Positions 1-9,135 of a DNA stretch of 64,000 nucleotides are shown in pieces (within the stretch, counting starts at the first letter, position 1; every line of letters starts with the position of its first letter). The position numbers and the translations under genes were made by a program. Source of the DNA: Thermococcus sp. LS1 (lineage in GTDB: Archaea > Methanobacteriota_B > Thermococci > Thermococcales > Thermococcaceae). The stretch spans positions 434,001 through 498,000 of the forward strand of contig NZ_SNUJ01000002.1 in NCBI RefSeq assembly GCF_012027395.1. Reading direction: 5' to 3'. The notes below the pieces were generated by a model. It did no database searches and was not told the DNA's origin. It saw only the letters and a list, made by a program, of their open reading frames with translations.

Positions 1-600
1 GTTCCATATATCCTTTCCCAGGGCTTTGATGGAGTCTTCCTCGACAACCTCGATTATGTGGATCTATATCCCGAGAAAAAGGACGCAATGGTCAATCTCG
101 TGAGGGCCATTAGGGAGCGCTATCCCAACATTACAATAATCGCCAACAGAGGCTTCTCGATAGCCGAGGAAATAGCTCCCTACGTTGACTATGTCCTCCT
201 TGAGGACTTCGTGACATACTACAACTTATCAAGCGATCGCTACGAGGTTTTTGATGAAAGCGAACTTCAATGGGAGTTCGACCAGATTCAAAAGCTTAAG
301 TCCCTCAACATCTCAATACTCGCCCTGAGCTACGCTGACCTAACCAACGAATCGCAGGTGAGGGAGTTCTCCGCATTAATCTGCATGTACGCGGAAGAAT
401 ACAATATCTCCGAGGTCTATCTCGCCGACCTGAGCCTCCAGAGGATAGGTTTTGACCCGTGTGAGCGTCAGAGGGAGGGCACAAGGACTACCTGGGAAGG
501 CACACCTCAAGAAACGTCCAATGAAGAAAATGAAGAGGCCGTCTGTGGGCCAGTGATTTTCCTCCCGCTGATTCTCCTCGGCCGCTTCATCTTGCGGTAG
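1..600 (+). CDS. C-terminal part of a TM1410-like (GH114-type) surface glycosidase
   Basis: The reading frame is open from base 1, so the N-terminus lies outside the window. The visible 199 residues begin VPYILSQGFDGVFLDNLDY, which matches the (G)FDGVFLD core of TM1410/endo-alpha-1,4-polygalactosaminidase-like TIM barrels. The end of the protein is a Thr/Glu-rich linker followed by CGP, a hydrophobic stretch and terminal Arg. This is the CGP-CTERM tripartite sorting signal known from Thermococcales, so I infer an exported protein anchored at the cell surface. The substrate cannot be read from the sequence. The gene converges on the YchF gene with a 14-bp overlap of 3' ends. Confidence 0.75.
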   Translation, partial: VPYILSQGFDGVFLDNLDYVDLYPEKKDAMVNLVRAIRERYPNITIIANRGFSIAEEIAPYVDYVLLEDFVTYYNLSSDRYEVFDESELQWEFDQIQKLKSLNISILALSYADLTNESQVREFSALICMYAEEYNISEVYLADLSLQRIGFDPCERQREGTRTTWEGTPQETSNEENEEAVCGPVIFLPLILLGRFILR

Positions 601-1780
601 CGACAATCTTGATGATGTCGTTGAACCCGAGCTCGTAGTCCTCTCCAACACGCCTGTGGGTTCTGGCGTTGACGGCGTAGAGGAAGGTCTTTCCGAGGTC
701 TGTGTGGACTTTGTAGGCTAAGTCCCTCGGCGTTGAGCCCTTGGGGAGTAAGTGGACGTGCGGCAGAACGTTGCCGAACTGGTCTGTGAGCTTGTGCTCG
801 TCCTCGACTGGATAAACCGGAACGAGCTGGAGTAGCTCGAAGACGGCCCTGTTTATGACCTCCTGCACGCCGGTAGAGCCAAACCTGTCGAGAACTTTCT
901 CCTTGATGAGTTGGAGAGCCTTTTCCTGCTTGGCGCTCATTGGCTTCAGGATCTTGAAGTCGCTCGAGCCGGGAACGTAGTCTATGAAGCCAGCCTTTGC
1001 GGCTTTTCTGAGGGTGAGCTCAGCCGCCGCTGAAGTCGGAACAACTATGTATCCCCTCTTCTCGCCCTCTTTCTTGAGTTTCTCTATCTGCTCGTCGCTG
1101 GCGGCGTCAGCCTTGTTGGCAGCGATGATAATCGGCTTGTTCACCTTCCTTAGTTCCCTTACGAAGGCCAAAAGATCCTTATCGCTCCATTTCGTGGGGT
1201 CGTTGTCCAGACCGAGCCTGTGGATTGCCTCAAAGGCATCTTCCTCGCTGACGCCTATTCCCGTCAGCTGGTCGGCTATAGCCTGCGCCAATTTGAGGTG
1301 CTGGAGCTTTATCCTCTTGGCGAACTTCTCCCAGTTCTTCCTAAGAATGCCGTATATCCAGTAGTCTATCTCCTTCTCCAGGAACTCTATATCCTCGACC
1401 GGGTCGTGGTAGTCAGTCGGCTGTCCCTCGGCGTCGGTCTTGCCCGTAACGTCAACGACGTGGATGAGTGCGGAGGCCATCCTGAGGTCGTCGAGGAACT
1501 TGTTGCCCAGACCGCGACCCTCGTGGGCGCCGGGGACGAGACCGGCGACGTCGATCATTTTTATTGGGATGAGTGCGAGGCCATCCTTGTATTCGTAGTT
1601 CTGCGGGTTTGGCTTACAGCCGAGCTCCTTGCAGGGGTGCTCCGCTACCGCGTAAGTGACGCCGACGTTGGCATCTATCGTCGTGAAAGGGTAATTGGCA
1701 ATTTGAACGTCAACGAGGGTTGCCGCCGAGAAGAAGGTCGATTTTCCAACGTTTGGCTTGCCAACGACACCTATCTCCAT
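587..1780 (-). CDS. ychF: YchF/OBG-family GTPase with TGS domain
   Basis: A 397-residue translation-associated P-loop NTPase. G1 is GKPNVGKS near residue 7, the switch region has [17 protein letters not shown]4 is NKAD after IIIAA, and the C-terminal ~80 residues form a TGS-like domain ending in [18 protein letters not shown]. Length fits the archaeal family. Two upstream GTG codons are possible, but ATG 1780 sits just after GGTGGTGAG and about 30 bp downstream of a TATA-like TTTAAAA near 1811-1818. The family binds ribosomes or tRNA and hydrolyses ATP or GTP; the exact archaeal role is not known. Confidence 0.93.
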   Translation of the reverse strand: MEIGVVGKPNVGKSTFFSAATLVDVQIANYPFTTIDANVGVTYAVAEHPCKELGCKPNPQNYEYKDGLALIPIKMIDVAGLVPGAHEGRGLGNKFLDDLRMASALIHVVDVTGKTDAEGQPTDYHDPVEDIEFLEKEIDYWIYGILRKNWEKFAKRIKLQHLKLAQAIADQLTGIGVSEEDAFEAIHRLGLDNDPTKWSDKDLLAFVRELRKVNKPIIIAANKADAASDEQIEKLKKEGEKRGYIVVPTSAAAELTLRKAAKAGFIDYVPGSSDFKILKPMSAKQEKALQLIKEKVLDRFGSTGVQEVINRAVFELLQLVPVYPVEDEHKLTDQFGNVLPHVHLLPKGSTPRDLAYKVHTDLGKTFLYAVNARTHRRVGEDYELGFNDIIKIVATAR

Positions 1781-1886
1781 GCTCACCACCGAGGTAAATT
1801 GGTCAGGGGGTTTTAAAGGGCTATGGTCTGCTACAACTCCGAAAACTATAACTCTCCAAGCATCCTAATCTTTTTGGTGAATCCCT

Positions 1887-2711
1887 ATGAAAATCTACAC
1901 CCTCGTCGAGGACTACTCCGGCTACGAGAGCCCCTTCCTGGCGCAGCACGGTGTGAGCTTTCTCATCGAAAAAAACGGGAAAAGAATCCTCTTCGACGTC
2001 GGCCAGAGTGCCGAGCCGATACTTCACAACATGCACCTCCTGAATCTCGAACCTTCAAGCATCGACTATGTCTTCCTCTCCCACTGCCACTACGACCACA
2101 CCGGTGGGCTTTTGGGAATGCTAAAGGCCATAGGGAAGAGAGTTCCAATAATAGCACACCCAAGCATCTTCAGGAGGCACTTCATCACAAAACCCTACCT
2201 GAGAGATGTCGGCGTTCCATTCCGGAGGGAAGAAGTCGAGGAGCTCGCAGAGCTCTATCTTACGGCCGAACCGCTTGAGATAATAGAAGGGGTTTATTCA
2301 ACGGGCGAAATCAGGGATAGGGGGGACTTTGAACGGGTAAGCCTCGAAGTTTACACCCTACAAGACGGCCGTGTTGTAAGGGACGAGCTGCTCGACGACA
2401 TGAGCATCGTCCTCAAAACGTCCAAAGGTCTGGTGATCGTCAGCGGTTGCTCCCATGCCGGGATAGTGAGCATCGTGAAGCACGCGGTAAGGCTGACCGG
2501 CGAAGAACAGGTGAGGGCAGTTATCGGAGGCTTTCATCTCATTGATGCGAGCGATGAGAGGATAGAGAAAACGGTAAAGGCCTTCCTTGAGCTGGGCGTG
2601 AAGGAGGTTTACACCGGCCACTGCACGGGACTAAAGGCAGAGGCAGCTTTTCTGGAGGCCTACGGCAGGAAATTTCACAAGCTCCACTCGGGAATGGTGA
2701 TTGAACTCTGA
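1887..2711 (+). CDS. MBL-fold metallohydrolase, MJ0301/methyltetrahydropterin-linked type
   Basis: A 274-residue metallo-beta-lactamase-fold protein. The metal-binding HCHYDH motif is at residues 66-71 inside LSHCHYDHTGG, followed by further ligand regions SGCSHAG (about 190) and GGFHL (about 216). The archaeal subgroup has been linked to dihydropterin-methyl-(ribofuranosyl)aminobenzene-phosphate synthesis, an early step of tetrahydromethanopterin-like cofactors; that assignment is by family resemblance only. GGTGA precedes the ATG by 5 bases. The stop codon overlaps the region just before CorA, so the two are likely co-transcribed. Confidence 0.82.
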   Translation: MKIYTLVEDYSGYESPFLAQHGVSFLIEKNGKRILFDVGQSAEPILHNMHLLNLEPSSIDYVFLSHCHYDHTGGLLGMLKAIGKRVPIIAHPSIFRRHFITKPYLRDVGVPFRREEVEELAELYLTAEPLEIIEGVYSTGEIRDRGDFERVSLEVYTLQDGRVVRDELLDDMSIVLKTSKGLVIVSGCSHAGIVSIVKHAVRLTGEEQVRAVIGGFHLIDASDERIEKTVKAFLELGVKEVYTGHCTGLKAEAAFLEAYGRKFHKLHSGMVIEL

Positions 2712-2721
2712 GGTGCGGGAG

Positions 2722-3693
2722 ATGAGTGAGGAACCTAAGATAACCGTCATCGCGTACTCGAGGGATAAATTCGTGAGCAGGAAGGTATCGAGTCTCAAAG
2801 AGGCAGTTGAATTCGAGAAATACAACGTTGTCTGGATAAACGTTGACGGGTTTTCCATCATCCCGGAGCTCAAAGAAGCCCTACAACTCGACGATGCACC
2901 CATAAAAGCCCTTACCCGGTCGAGTATCCGTGCGAGGGTCATGGTCTTTCCCGACTACCTCTTCCTTCTCCTCCACCAGGTCTACGAGATGAACGGCAGC
3001 CTCAAGAGGGAAAAGATTGCACTATTTCTGAAGGAGAATCTCGTGATAACCGTGCAGGAGAGACCCGGAGATGTCTTCGACCCCATAAGGGAGAGCATTC
3101 GCGAAGGAGAGGGACTCTTCCGTGAGCGCGGTGCTGATTACCTTCTCTTCGCTCTCCTCGAGGCGATAGTGGAAAACTACATTCCAATAATCGAGCGCAT
3201 AAGCTCCCGCATGGAGGGACTGGAGGCCAGGATACTATCTTCCGGCGAGGAGAGCGTTCTTCACAGGATACACGGTATAAGGCGGGAGATACTCTTCATG
3301 AGGCGCACTGTGTTTCCGCTTCTCGAAGCCTTCAGAAAGCTCCAGCTCGAGGGCGCGAGGTTCTTCGAGGGCGAGACCAAGAGATGTATCGACGAACTCC
3401 ACGACCACGTGCTTGAAGTTCTTGAAATCCTTGAGGGACAAAGAGAGCTCGCCAATAGCCTCGTCGAGCTCTACTATTCGACTCTCTCGATGAAGACGAA
3501 CGACATCATCAGAATTCTGACCGTTGTCTCAACGGTTTTCATCCCATTGACGTTCATAACGGGCATCTACGGAATGAACTTCCGCTACATGCCCGAGCTG
3601 GGGTGGCGCTACGGCTACTTCATGACACTATCCGGCATGCTGCTCATTGCCGTCGGGATGCTCTACTACTTCAAAAGAAAGGGGTGGTTATAA
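2722..3693 (+). CDS. corA: CorA-type divalent cation transporter
   Basis: 323 residues. The signature YGMNF lies at the end of the first of two C-terminal membrane helices ([20 protein letters not shown], then a second helix ending YYFKRKGWL). The N-terminal two thirds is the soluble alpha/beta plus long-helix funnel domain expected for a pentameric Mg2+/Co2+ channel. A TTG at 2701 is also in frame, but ATG 2722 follows GAGGTG with correct spacing and is preferred. The 3' end overlaps the convergent aspartate racemase gene by 6 bp. Confidence 0.92.
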   Translation: MSEEPKITVIAYSRDKFVSRKVSSLKEAVEFEKYNVVWINVDGFSIIPELKEALQLDDAPIKALTRSSIRARVMVFPDYLFLLLHQVYEMNGSLKREKIALFLKENLVITVQERPGDVFDPIRESIREGEGLFRERGADYLLFALLEAIVENYIPIIERISSRMEGLEARILSSGEESVLHRIHGIRREILFMRRTVFPLLEAFRKLQLEGARFFEGETKRCIDELHDHVLEVLEILEGQRELANSLVELYYSTLSMKTNDIIRILTVVSTVFIPLTFITGIYGMNFRYMPELGWRYGYFMTLSGMLLIAVGMLYYFKRKGWL

Positions 3694-4377
3694 ACCGAGG
3701 GCCAGCCTCACAGCCCTTTCCGCTATCACATCGAGCGGGTCAATAAGAGGAACGCTCAGATCCTCGGGCCTAAGCGCCACGCTCACCTCCGTGCAACCGG
3801 CTATTATGCCTTCGCTCCTCTTTTCCAGCCTCCTGGCCACCCCAAGGAGGAGTTCTCTGCCTATTTCGAGGTTCCCGCCCTTCACACCTTCGTAGATGGC
3901 TTTCATAACAAGCCTCTGGTCCCCTTCGCTTGGAACGACCAGCTTTATCCCCCTCCTGGCAAGAGGCCCTTCGTAAACCCCGCCCCTCACTGTCCCGTCG
4001 GTCGCGAGAAGGCCGACCTTCCTGAGGCCCATCTCTGCTATCTTCTCGGCAGTTGCTTCCACCATGCTGACAAGGGGAACCTTTATCACCCTCTGGATGT
4101 CTTCAGCAAAGAAGTGCGCCGTGTTGCAGGGCATTATTATAAAATCAGCCCCCCAGCTTTCGAGCTTCTTGGCACTGGTTATCAGCTCCGGCCTTGGGTC
4201 TTCGCCCTTCCCGAGAATGAATGCCGTCCTGTCAGGTATCTTCGGGTTGTTGTAGATGATTATCCTCGGATGCTCCTGGTCTCTCTTGGCAGGCGTTTTC
4301 TCAACTATCCTCCTGAAGAGCTCCGCTGTTGCCAAAGGCCCCATGCCGCCGAGTATTCCGATGACCCTCTCGGGCAT
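3688..4377 (-). CDS. Aspartate/glutamate racemase family protein
   Basis: 229 residues from ATG 4377, which follows the cupin stop codon by one base and GGGGGAG. It begins with [11 protein letters not shown], the classic start of aspartate racemases. The two catalytic cysteines are present in MPCNTAH (N-terminal half) and AGCTEVS (C-terminal half), so PLP-independent racemisation of aspartate is likely. It forms a two-gene unit with the upstream cupin; D-aspartate occurs in Thermococcales, but the physiological use is not shown here. Confidence 0.9.
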   Translation of the reverse strand: MPERVIGILGGMGPLATAELFRRIVEKTPAKRDQEHPRIIIYNNPKIPDRTAFILGKGEDPRPELITSAKKLESWGADFIIMPCNTAHFFAEDIQRVIKVPLVSMVEATAEKIAEMGLRKVGLLATDGTVRGGVYEGPLARRGIKLVVPSEGDQRLVMKAIYEGVKGGNLEIGRELLLGVARRLEKRSEGIIAGCTEVSVALRPEDLSVPLIDPLDVIAERAVRLALGL

Positions 4378-4378
4378 C

Positions 4379-4723
4379 TCACTCCCCCAGCCAGACTGAG
4401 TCATCGCCGTAGTAGTTCAGCTTGACCACGAAGAGCCTGAAGGGTTCATCGCGTTCGTTGATTACCCAGTGAACTGTTTTCGGCTTGACGAGGAAGATGT
4501 CCCCGGGCTTTGCGAGGTATTCCTTCTCGCCGATGCCGAGCTTTGCCTCGCCGCTCATTATGTAGAACAGCTCATACTGCCTTTCATGATAGTGCTTTTT
4601 GACGGTCTGCTTTGGCTTGACCTCGACTATCTGGGCGTAGCTCCCCTCGGGCAGTTCGCCCTCGAAGAGCGGGAGCTTTCTGTAGGTTCCCCTATCGATG
4701 AGGTTTTTTATTTCGGCCTTCAC
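4379..4723 (-). CDS. Small cupin-domain protein
   Basis: About 114 residues from GTG 4723, which has AGGGGTGA a few bases upstream; a TTG start at 4747 is the alternative. The sequence is a single beta-barrel cupin: [20 protein letters not shown] carries the metal-binding His/His/Glu first motif, and [17 protein letters not shown] carries the second motif with its His. No substrate can be assigned. It is tightly coupled to the racemase gene downstream. Confidence 0.85.
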   Translation of the reverse strand: MKAEIKNLIDRGTYRKLPLFEGELPEGSYAQIVEVKPKQTVKKHYHERQYELFYIMSGEAKLGIGEKEYLAKPGDIFLVKPKTVHWVINERDEPFRLFVVKLNYYGDDSVWLGE

Positions 4724-4801
4724 GCTTTCACCCCTGAACACCCTCAACCAAGGAATTGAAAAGCTTTGCCCTTTCGATTCCCATCTGAATGCTCAAAAGA
4801 C

Positions 4802-4809
4802 TTTTATAC
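4802..4809 (+). promoter_or_regulatory. TATA box of the tldD/tldE operon
   Basis: TTTTATAC lies about 45 bases before ATG 4849, giving a predicted transcription start near 4830 and excluding the earlier in-frame ATG at 4789. Confidence 0.6.
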
Positions 4810-4848
4810 GTTAACTGCAGAGGCATTAATGGACAAACGTCAACGGTG

Positions 4849-6222
4849 ATGACCATGGAGGCACTTGAAAGGGCCCTTAAATGGGCTGAGGACAACCTGA
4901 AAGCGGAATACATAGAGTTAAGGTATGAGAACTTAAGAAAAACAACGCTCGGCCTCAAGGATGGCGTCTTTACGAGCTTCACCGGCAAGTTCCATCAGGG
5001 CGTTGCGATAAGGGTTCTCGCCGACGGTGCCTGGGGCTTTTCTTCGACGAGCGACCTTAACAACCTCGAGAAGGCCATCGAGGAGGCCTACAAACTCGCC
5101 AGGGCCGCTGCTCAGACCAAGAAAGAGAAGATTGAGCTGGCTGAGATAAAGCCTGTTCAGGACTTCGTGAAGAGCAAAATGAAGATTAAACCTGCTCAGG
5201 TAGACGTCGAGGAGAAAGTCACCCACCTCAGGGAGCTTGAGAAGCTCCTCAAGGAGGATAATGCAGTAAAGAGCGTTCAGATACGCTACGAAGACGGCAG
5301 CGGGCAGAAGATACTCCTCACCAACGAGGGGACCAGAATAGAGTGGGGCTACAACTACCTCTTCCAGGGAACCTACGTTACCGGAAAGAAGGAAGGGAAG
5401 CTTGCGATGGCAAGGGACAGCATCGGAGCCGTTGACCACGGCTGGGAACTCATGACAGACTACGAGCCCAACGAGAAGGTAACTGAGAGGCTCCTCAGGA
5501 AGATGCACTCCCAGCTGGACGGCATCGCTCCAAAGCGCGGCGAGTGGCCCATCGTCGCGGGCCCAATAGTCGTCGGCATCATCGCCCACGAAGCTCTTGG
5601 CCACCTTGCAGAGGCGGACTTAACGATAAATTCACCGTTTAAGGATCTCATCGGCAAGCAGATTGCCCCAGAGTACGTCACAATGAGCGAGCGCTATGTT
5701 GAGGGCGGCTTTGGCAACGATAAGTACGATGACGAGGGTGTTCCGGTTAAGGACATCCACATCATCGAGAACGGAATTCTCAAGGAGATAATGCTCAACC
5801 GCGAGTACGCCCACAAGTGGGGCATGGAGCCGAACGGCCATGCGAGGGCCGAGAGCTACCGCTACCCGCCGATAATCAGGATGCGCAATACCGTCTTCGA
5901 GCCCGGTGATTACTCCTTCGAGGAGCTCATCGAGGACATAAAGTTCGGTTACTACGTGGTTGACTTCCGCGGCGGCCAAGCGCAGCTCAACTCGGCCTTC
6001 CAGGTTGGAATTCAGGAAGGCTACGTCATCAGGAACGGTGAGATTGCAGAGCCTATACGGGACACTTCTATCACCGGCGTGGCAATAGAGGCCCTCAAGA
6101 AGATAAGCGCGGTCGGTAAGGACTTCGGTCTTGAAGTCGGCTTCTGCGGAAAGGGACAGACGGCCTTCGTCAGCTCGGGCGGTCCGCACATGCGCTTTGA
6201 CGGGGGAATACTCATCGGGTGA
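4849..6222 (+). CDS. tldD: TldD, catalytic subunit of the TldD/TldE metalloprotease
   Basis: 457 residues. The zinc-binding HExxxH motif is seen as HEALGH at residues 247-252, followed by LAEAD. TldD forms a heterodimer with TldE in which TldD carries the metal and cleaves unfolded peptides inside a closed chamber; known roles include microcin maturation and antitoxin turnover in bacteria. ATG 4849 (or ATG 4855) is chosen because both lie after GGTG and downstream of the TATA box. The partner gene follows after 10 bases. Confidence 0.92.
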   Translation: MTMEALERALKWAEDNLKAEYIELRYENLRKTTLGLKDGVFTSFTGKFHQGVAIRVLADGAWGFSSTSDLNNLEKAIEEAYKLARAAAQTKKEKIELAEIKPVQDFVKSKMKIKPAQVDVEEKVTHLRELEKLLKEDNAVKSVQIRYEDGSGQKILLTNEGTRIEWGYNYLFQGTYVTGKKEGKLAMARDSIGAVDHGWELMTDYEPNEKVTERLLRKMHSQLDGIAPKRGEWPIVAGPIVVGIIAHEALGHLAEADLTINSPFKDLIGKQIAPEYVTMSERYVEGGFGNDKYDDEGVPVKDIHIIENGILKEIMLNREYAHKWGMEPNGHARAESYRYPPIIRMRNTVFEPGDYSFEELIEDIKFGYYVVDFRGGQAQLNSAFQVGIQEGYVIRNGEIAEPIRDTSITGVAIEALKKISAVGKDFGLEVGFCGKGQTAFVSSGGPHMRFDGGILIG

Positions 6223-6232
6223 GGTGGTGAAG

Positions 6233-7558
6233 ATGGAGGAGCTTATACGCTTCGGCGAGAAGTTTTTCGACGAGCTCGAAATAGCCGTTTACCGCTCCCG
6301 CGATGTTAGCGTCAACATTGAACTGAACGAGATTTCAATGGCGAGCGTCAGAAGCGGCGCCGTAACGATAATCAGGGGAATAAAGGACAAGCGCCTCGGC
6401 CTGGCGATAATCGACAGCGACGAGCCGGCAAGAATAAGGGAGGCAATAGAGCAGGCTGCAAAGATGGCGAAGCTCAACAGCCCAGATGAGAAGTGGGTTT
6501 CACTTCCAGAGCCGGGCAAATACCGCGAGGCCCCAAAGCCAAACTATGAGCTTAAGGAGACCTCTCCTGACCATCTGGTCGAAATGGTGGTTCACGGCAT
6601 TAAGCTCGCCCGCGAGAAAGACCCCAACGCTATCGTTGCGGGTGGAGAAGGCGGCGTAACCTGGGAGGAGAGGCAGATCGTCAACTCACACGGCATTGAG
6701 GTCGCACAGGAAGGAGGAGCTGCCTACATATTCTTCGAGCTGGTCGGCAGGAAAGAAGGTGTCGTAACCCCTGGCATATTTGACTTTGAAGCGAGGAGAG
6801 ACCTCAACCTTGACGTTGATGGGGTGGTTGAGAGGGCCGTTCGGAAGGTCGGCTGGGCTTACAACGTGAAAGCCAGCAAGAACGAGGAAGTGCCGATAAT
6901 CCTCGGCCCATGGGCGATAGCGGGCCTCTTCAGCTACGCGCTCTTCCCGGCCTTCAGCGGCGAGAGGCTCGTCAAGGAGACCACTCCACTTGCAGACAAG
7001 GTCGGGGAACAGATAGCGAGCGATGTTCTCACTATCTACGATGACCCGTTCCACGAGCTCGCCATTGAGCCGGTTATAGCTGATGGTGAGGGTGTTCCAA
7101 CGAGGAAGAACATCCTCATCGAGAAAGGAACCTTCAAGGGCTTCGTCTGGGACAACTACTGGGCCAAAATCTACGGCACTGAGAGCACAGGAAACGGCAA
7201 GCGCGATTTGAGGAGCGGCGGAATAAACATCGGCTTCCACACCATGGCAATCGAGAACGGTAAAAAGAGCTTTGAGGATATGATAAGCGAGATTGACAGA
7301 GGCTACTTTGTGGACGGCTTCCAGGGTGCGCACTCGAGCAACCCGGACAACGGAAACTTCGCTGTAACGGCCAATCCGGCCTACATCATCGAGGACGGCG
7401 AAGTCGTCGGCTCCAGCGTCTTCCTCATAGCGGGCAACGTCTATGAACTGCTTAAACAGGCCAGCGAGGTCAGTAAGGAGCAGATCGTTATGCCCTTCAT
7501 GACGACAATGATAACGCCGTTCATCAGGTTCGAGAACGTGAAAATCGCCGGAAAGTGA
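6233..7558 (+). CDS. tldE: TldE/PmbA, non-catalytic partner of TldD
   Basis: 441 residues of the PmbA/TldD family. It lacks the HExxxH zinc motif, as expected for the TldE half of the heterodimer. The ATG at 6233 follows GGTGGTG within the 10-base gap after tldD, and the longer in-frame extension into tldD is not credible. Co-transcription with tldD is very likely. A T-rich run immediately after the stop is a probable terminator. Confidence 0.92.
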   Translation: MEELIRFGEKFFDELEIAVYRSRDVSVNIELNEISMASVRSGAVTIIRGIKDKRLGLAIIDSDEPARIREAIEQAAKMAKLNSPDEKWVSLPEPGKYREAPKPNYELKETSPDHLVEMVVHGIKLAREKDPNAIVAGGEGGVTWEERQIVNSHGIEVAQEGGAAYIFFELVGRKEGVVTPGIFDFEARRDLNLDVDGVVERAVRKVGWAYNVKASKNEEVPIILGPWAIAGLFSYALFPAFSGERLVKETTPLADKVGEQIASDVLTIYDDPFHELAIEPVIADGEGVPTRKNILIEKGTFKGFVWDNYWAKIYGTESTGNGKRDLRSGGINIGFHTMAIENGKKSFEDMISEIDRGYFVDGFQGAHSSNPDNGNFAVTANPAYIIEDGEVVGSSVFLIAGNVYELLKQASEVSKEQIVMPFMTTMITPFIRFENVKIAGK

Positions 7559-7580
7559 CGTTTTTCTTTTTCTCAACTTT
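7559..7580 (+). terminator. T-rich terminator after tldE
   Basis: The stop codon is followed at once by CGTTTTTCTTTTTCTC, a pyrimidine run of the kind that ends archaeal transcription without a hairpin. On the other strand, a T run around 7636-7645 can serve the convergent Trm5 gene. Confidence 0.5.
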
Positions 7581-7665
7581 TGATGTCTCTGTTCTCAATG
7601 TCACACCTGGCCGTTCTGTCAATGAGACATGGCAGCTAAAAAAGAATGTTCTCTCCACAAAACAT

Positions 7666-8661
7666 TCACTTCAGAACTCTAAAGTCAATCGCGATGTTGA
7701 ACTGCCTCGGCGCGTAGGGGCGAACCTTTCTCTCATCCAAAAACTCAACGTGGAAGCCGAGTTCACTCGCTATGTCATTTATCTTCGCCTCGTGCTCAGA
7801 AAAGAGGTTCTCCTCGGGCCCAAAGCCGTAGTAGTGGACAATTCCGCCGTCCTTAACGCTCAGCATTGCCTCCCTCAAAAAGCGGTCGGCGAACTTGGGG
7901 AGATTCATTATCACGCGATCGGCCTCGATTTTTCCAGCGATTTTCCTTACATCGGCCAGTATGGGGATAACGTTCGGCGTCTTGTTCAGTTGTCTGTTCT
8001 CCTCGAGGTACCTAACCGCCCAAGGGTTTATATCACAAGCAAAGATGAGCTTTGCTTTCTTTGCGAGGAGTATCGAGTATGGCCCGACGCCGGCGAACAT
8101 GTCGAAGACGATCTCACCCGGCTGGGTTTTCTCGAATATCCTCATCCTCTCGGTGGCGAGTCTCGGCGAGAAGTATACCTTAGCAACGTCCAACCTGAGC
8201 CGTATCCCATTCTCTCGGTGGAGCGTTTCGGTTCTCCTCTCACCGGCAAGGCGAATCAGCTCCCTAACGCGGTATTCACCTTCAACCTTGCTCCCCTTAG
8301 CGAAGACAGCCTTTATGTGCCTGTGGACTTTCAGAATTGCCTCGCCAATATCCTCCCCGTAGGGCATCAGCTCCTCGGGAAGCTCGATTATCGCGACATC
8401 GCCAATGATGTCGAAAGAACTTGGGAGGAGAGGCCTCAATTTTTCAGGAACCTCAACGACCTCGCGGTAGCTGTGGGGCCTCCGCTTAGTCTTCTCGAAC
8501 TCTGCCTCCACGAGTTCAAAGCCTTTAACTGGCCCGGTGACGGGGAAGAGTATGAACTCGCCCTCCCGCTTCACGGAGTAGCCCCTAGCCAAAACACCAA
8601 GCTCGATGAGCTTTCGTCTCGTCTTTTCGGCTTCTCTCTTAGGGACTTTTACGGCGAGCAT
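7666..8661 (-). CDS. trm5b: tRNA (guanine37-N1)-methyltransferase Trm5b
   Basis: 331 residues with a Rossmann-fold SAM domain: DMFAGVGPYS is motif I, ACDINPWAV motif II, and MNLPKFADRF the Trm5-specific NLPK catalytic loop. An N-terminal D1/D2 region of about 130 residues precedes it, as in archaeal Trm5b. The enzyme makes m1G37 next to the anticodon, preventing frameshifts. Convergent with tldE; it starts just left of the tRNA-Glu promoter. Confidence 0.93.
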   Translation of the reverse strand: MLAVKVPKREAEKTRRKLIELGVLARGYSVKREGEFILFPVTGPVKGFELVEAEFEKTKRRPHSYREVVEVPEKLRPLLPSSFDIIGDVAIIELPEELMPYGEDIGEAILKVHRHIKAVFAKGSKVEGEYRVRELIRLAGERRTETLHRENGIRLRLDVAKVYFSPRLATERMRIFEKTQPGEIVFDMFAGVGPYSILLAKKAKLIFACDINPWAVRYLEENRQLNKTPNVIPILADVRKIAGKIEADRVIMNLPKFADRFLREAMLSVKDGGIVHYYGFGPEENLFSEHEAKINDIASELGFHVEFLDERKVRPYAPRQFNIAIDFRVLK

Positions 8662-8745
8662 CAGGGGTTAGTTACGCTGGAGGTTCAAAAGGTTTGCCGT
8701 TTTTGACTTCCGAGGATATTACCTCCAAGCTCCAGCGACGAAAGA

Positions 8746-8753
8746 TTTTTAAA
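8746..8753 (+). promoter_or_regulatory. TATA box of the tRNA-Glu gene
   Basis: TTTTTAAA preceded by a purine-rich CGAAAG (BRE-like) lies about 25 bases upstream of the first tRNA base at 8777. Confidence 0.7.
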
Positions 8754-8756
8754 CGC

Positions 8757-9026
8757 TCACCCTTCCCTAATATCGAGCCCCGGTGGTGTAGCCCGGTCAA
8801 ACATGCGGGCCTTTCGAGCCCGCGCCCCGGGTTCAAATCCCGGCCGGGGCACCAAAACCGCGCTCCTCTCAATTCTGCGCCCTTCTACAGTCGAGAGCCG
8901 CTCTATAATCGCATCTTCTATGAAACGAGACCTGTTATAAGTCGCTTTGTCTAAAAGTTCGAGGACTTCTGGACTAATCGTGATATGTATAGTTTTGCGG
9001 AGCCTTCTCGGCCGTCTTTTAGACAT
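8757..9026 (-). CDS. int(N): RHH-containing N-terminal part of the split integrase
   Basis: ATG 9026 follows GGAGGG with 7-base spacing. The frame runs 89 codons through attL into the tRNA and stops at 8757. Residues 1-45 (RKTIHITISPEVLELLD, then TYNRSRFIEDAIIERL) form a ribbon-helix-helix domain; residues 59-72 are the translation of the att site. In the excised circle this continues into int(C) to give an integrase of about 363 residues. In the integrated state the product would be an RHH protein with a short tail encoded by tRNA sequence, able in principle to bind DNA but not recombine. Confidence 0.85.
   Translation of the reverse strand: MSKRRPRRLRKTIHITISPEVLELLDKATYNRSRFIEDAIIERLSTVEGRRIERSAVLVPRPGFEPGARARKARMFDRATPPGLDIREG
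8777..8854 (+). tRNA. tRNA-Glu (anticodon UUC), host site of the integrated element
   Basis: A full cloverleaf: acceptor GCCCCGG pairs with CCGGGGC, a D arm follows, the anticodon stem CGGGC/GCCCG encloses loop CTTTCGA with anticodon TTC at 8813-8815, the T arm contains GGGTTCAAATCCC, and discriminator A plus CCA are encoded at 8851-8854. The 3' half from the last base of the anticodon stem onward is the left copy of the 48-bp attachment repeat, so the gene stays functional after integration. Confidence 0.96.
8810..8857 (+). repeat. attL, 48-bp direct repeat
   Basis: Identical to 33060-33107. It runs from the anticodon stem through the encoded CCA and three further A residues. It also lies within the coding frame of int, where it encodes VPRPGFEPGARARK on the minus strand. 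Confidence 0.95.
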
Positions 9027-9053
9027 ATAAAGCCCTCCAAAGGCTGTTCCATG

Positions 9054-9083
9054 TGTGGCCACACGTGGCCACATGTAGCCACA
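9054..9083. promoter_or_regulatory. Three tandem 10-bp near-palindromes upstream of int(N)
   Basis: TGTGGCCACA, CGTGGCCACA and TGTAGCCACA follow one another without gaps, 28-57 bases before the int(N) start and just after a TATA-like AAATTTTT on the minus strand. Tandem palindromes of this spacing (one helical turn) are typical RHH operators, so autoregulation by the integrase N-domain is inferred. Confidence 0.7.
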
Positions 9084-9135
9084 CTGAAAAATTTGGCGCC
9101 CCAAGGATATAGCCATTGTGGTCATGGGCTTCACC

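Noticed and set aside
7555-8706. Long plus-strand frame of 383 codons
   Set aside because: It is the antisense of Trm5b, whose product has clear SAM and NLPK motifs; the antisense product has none.
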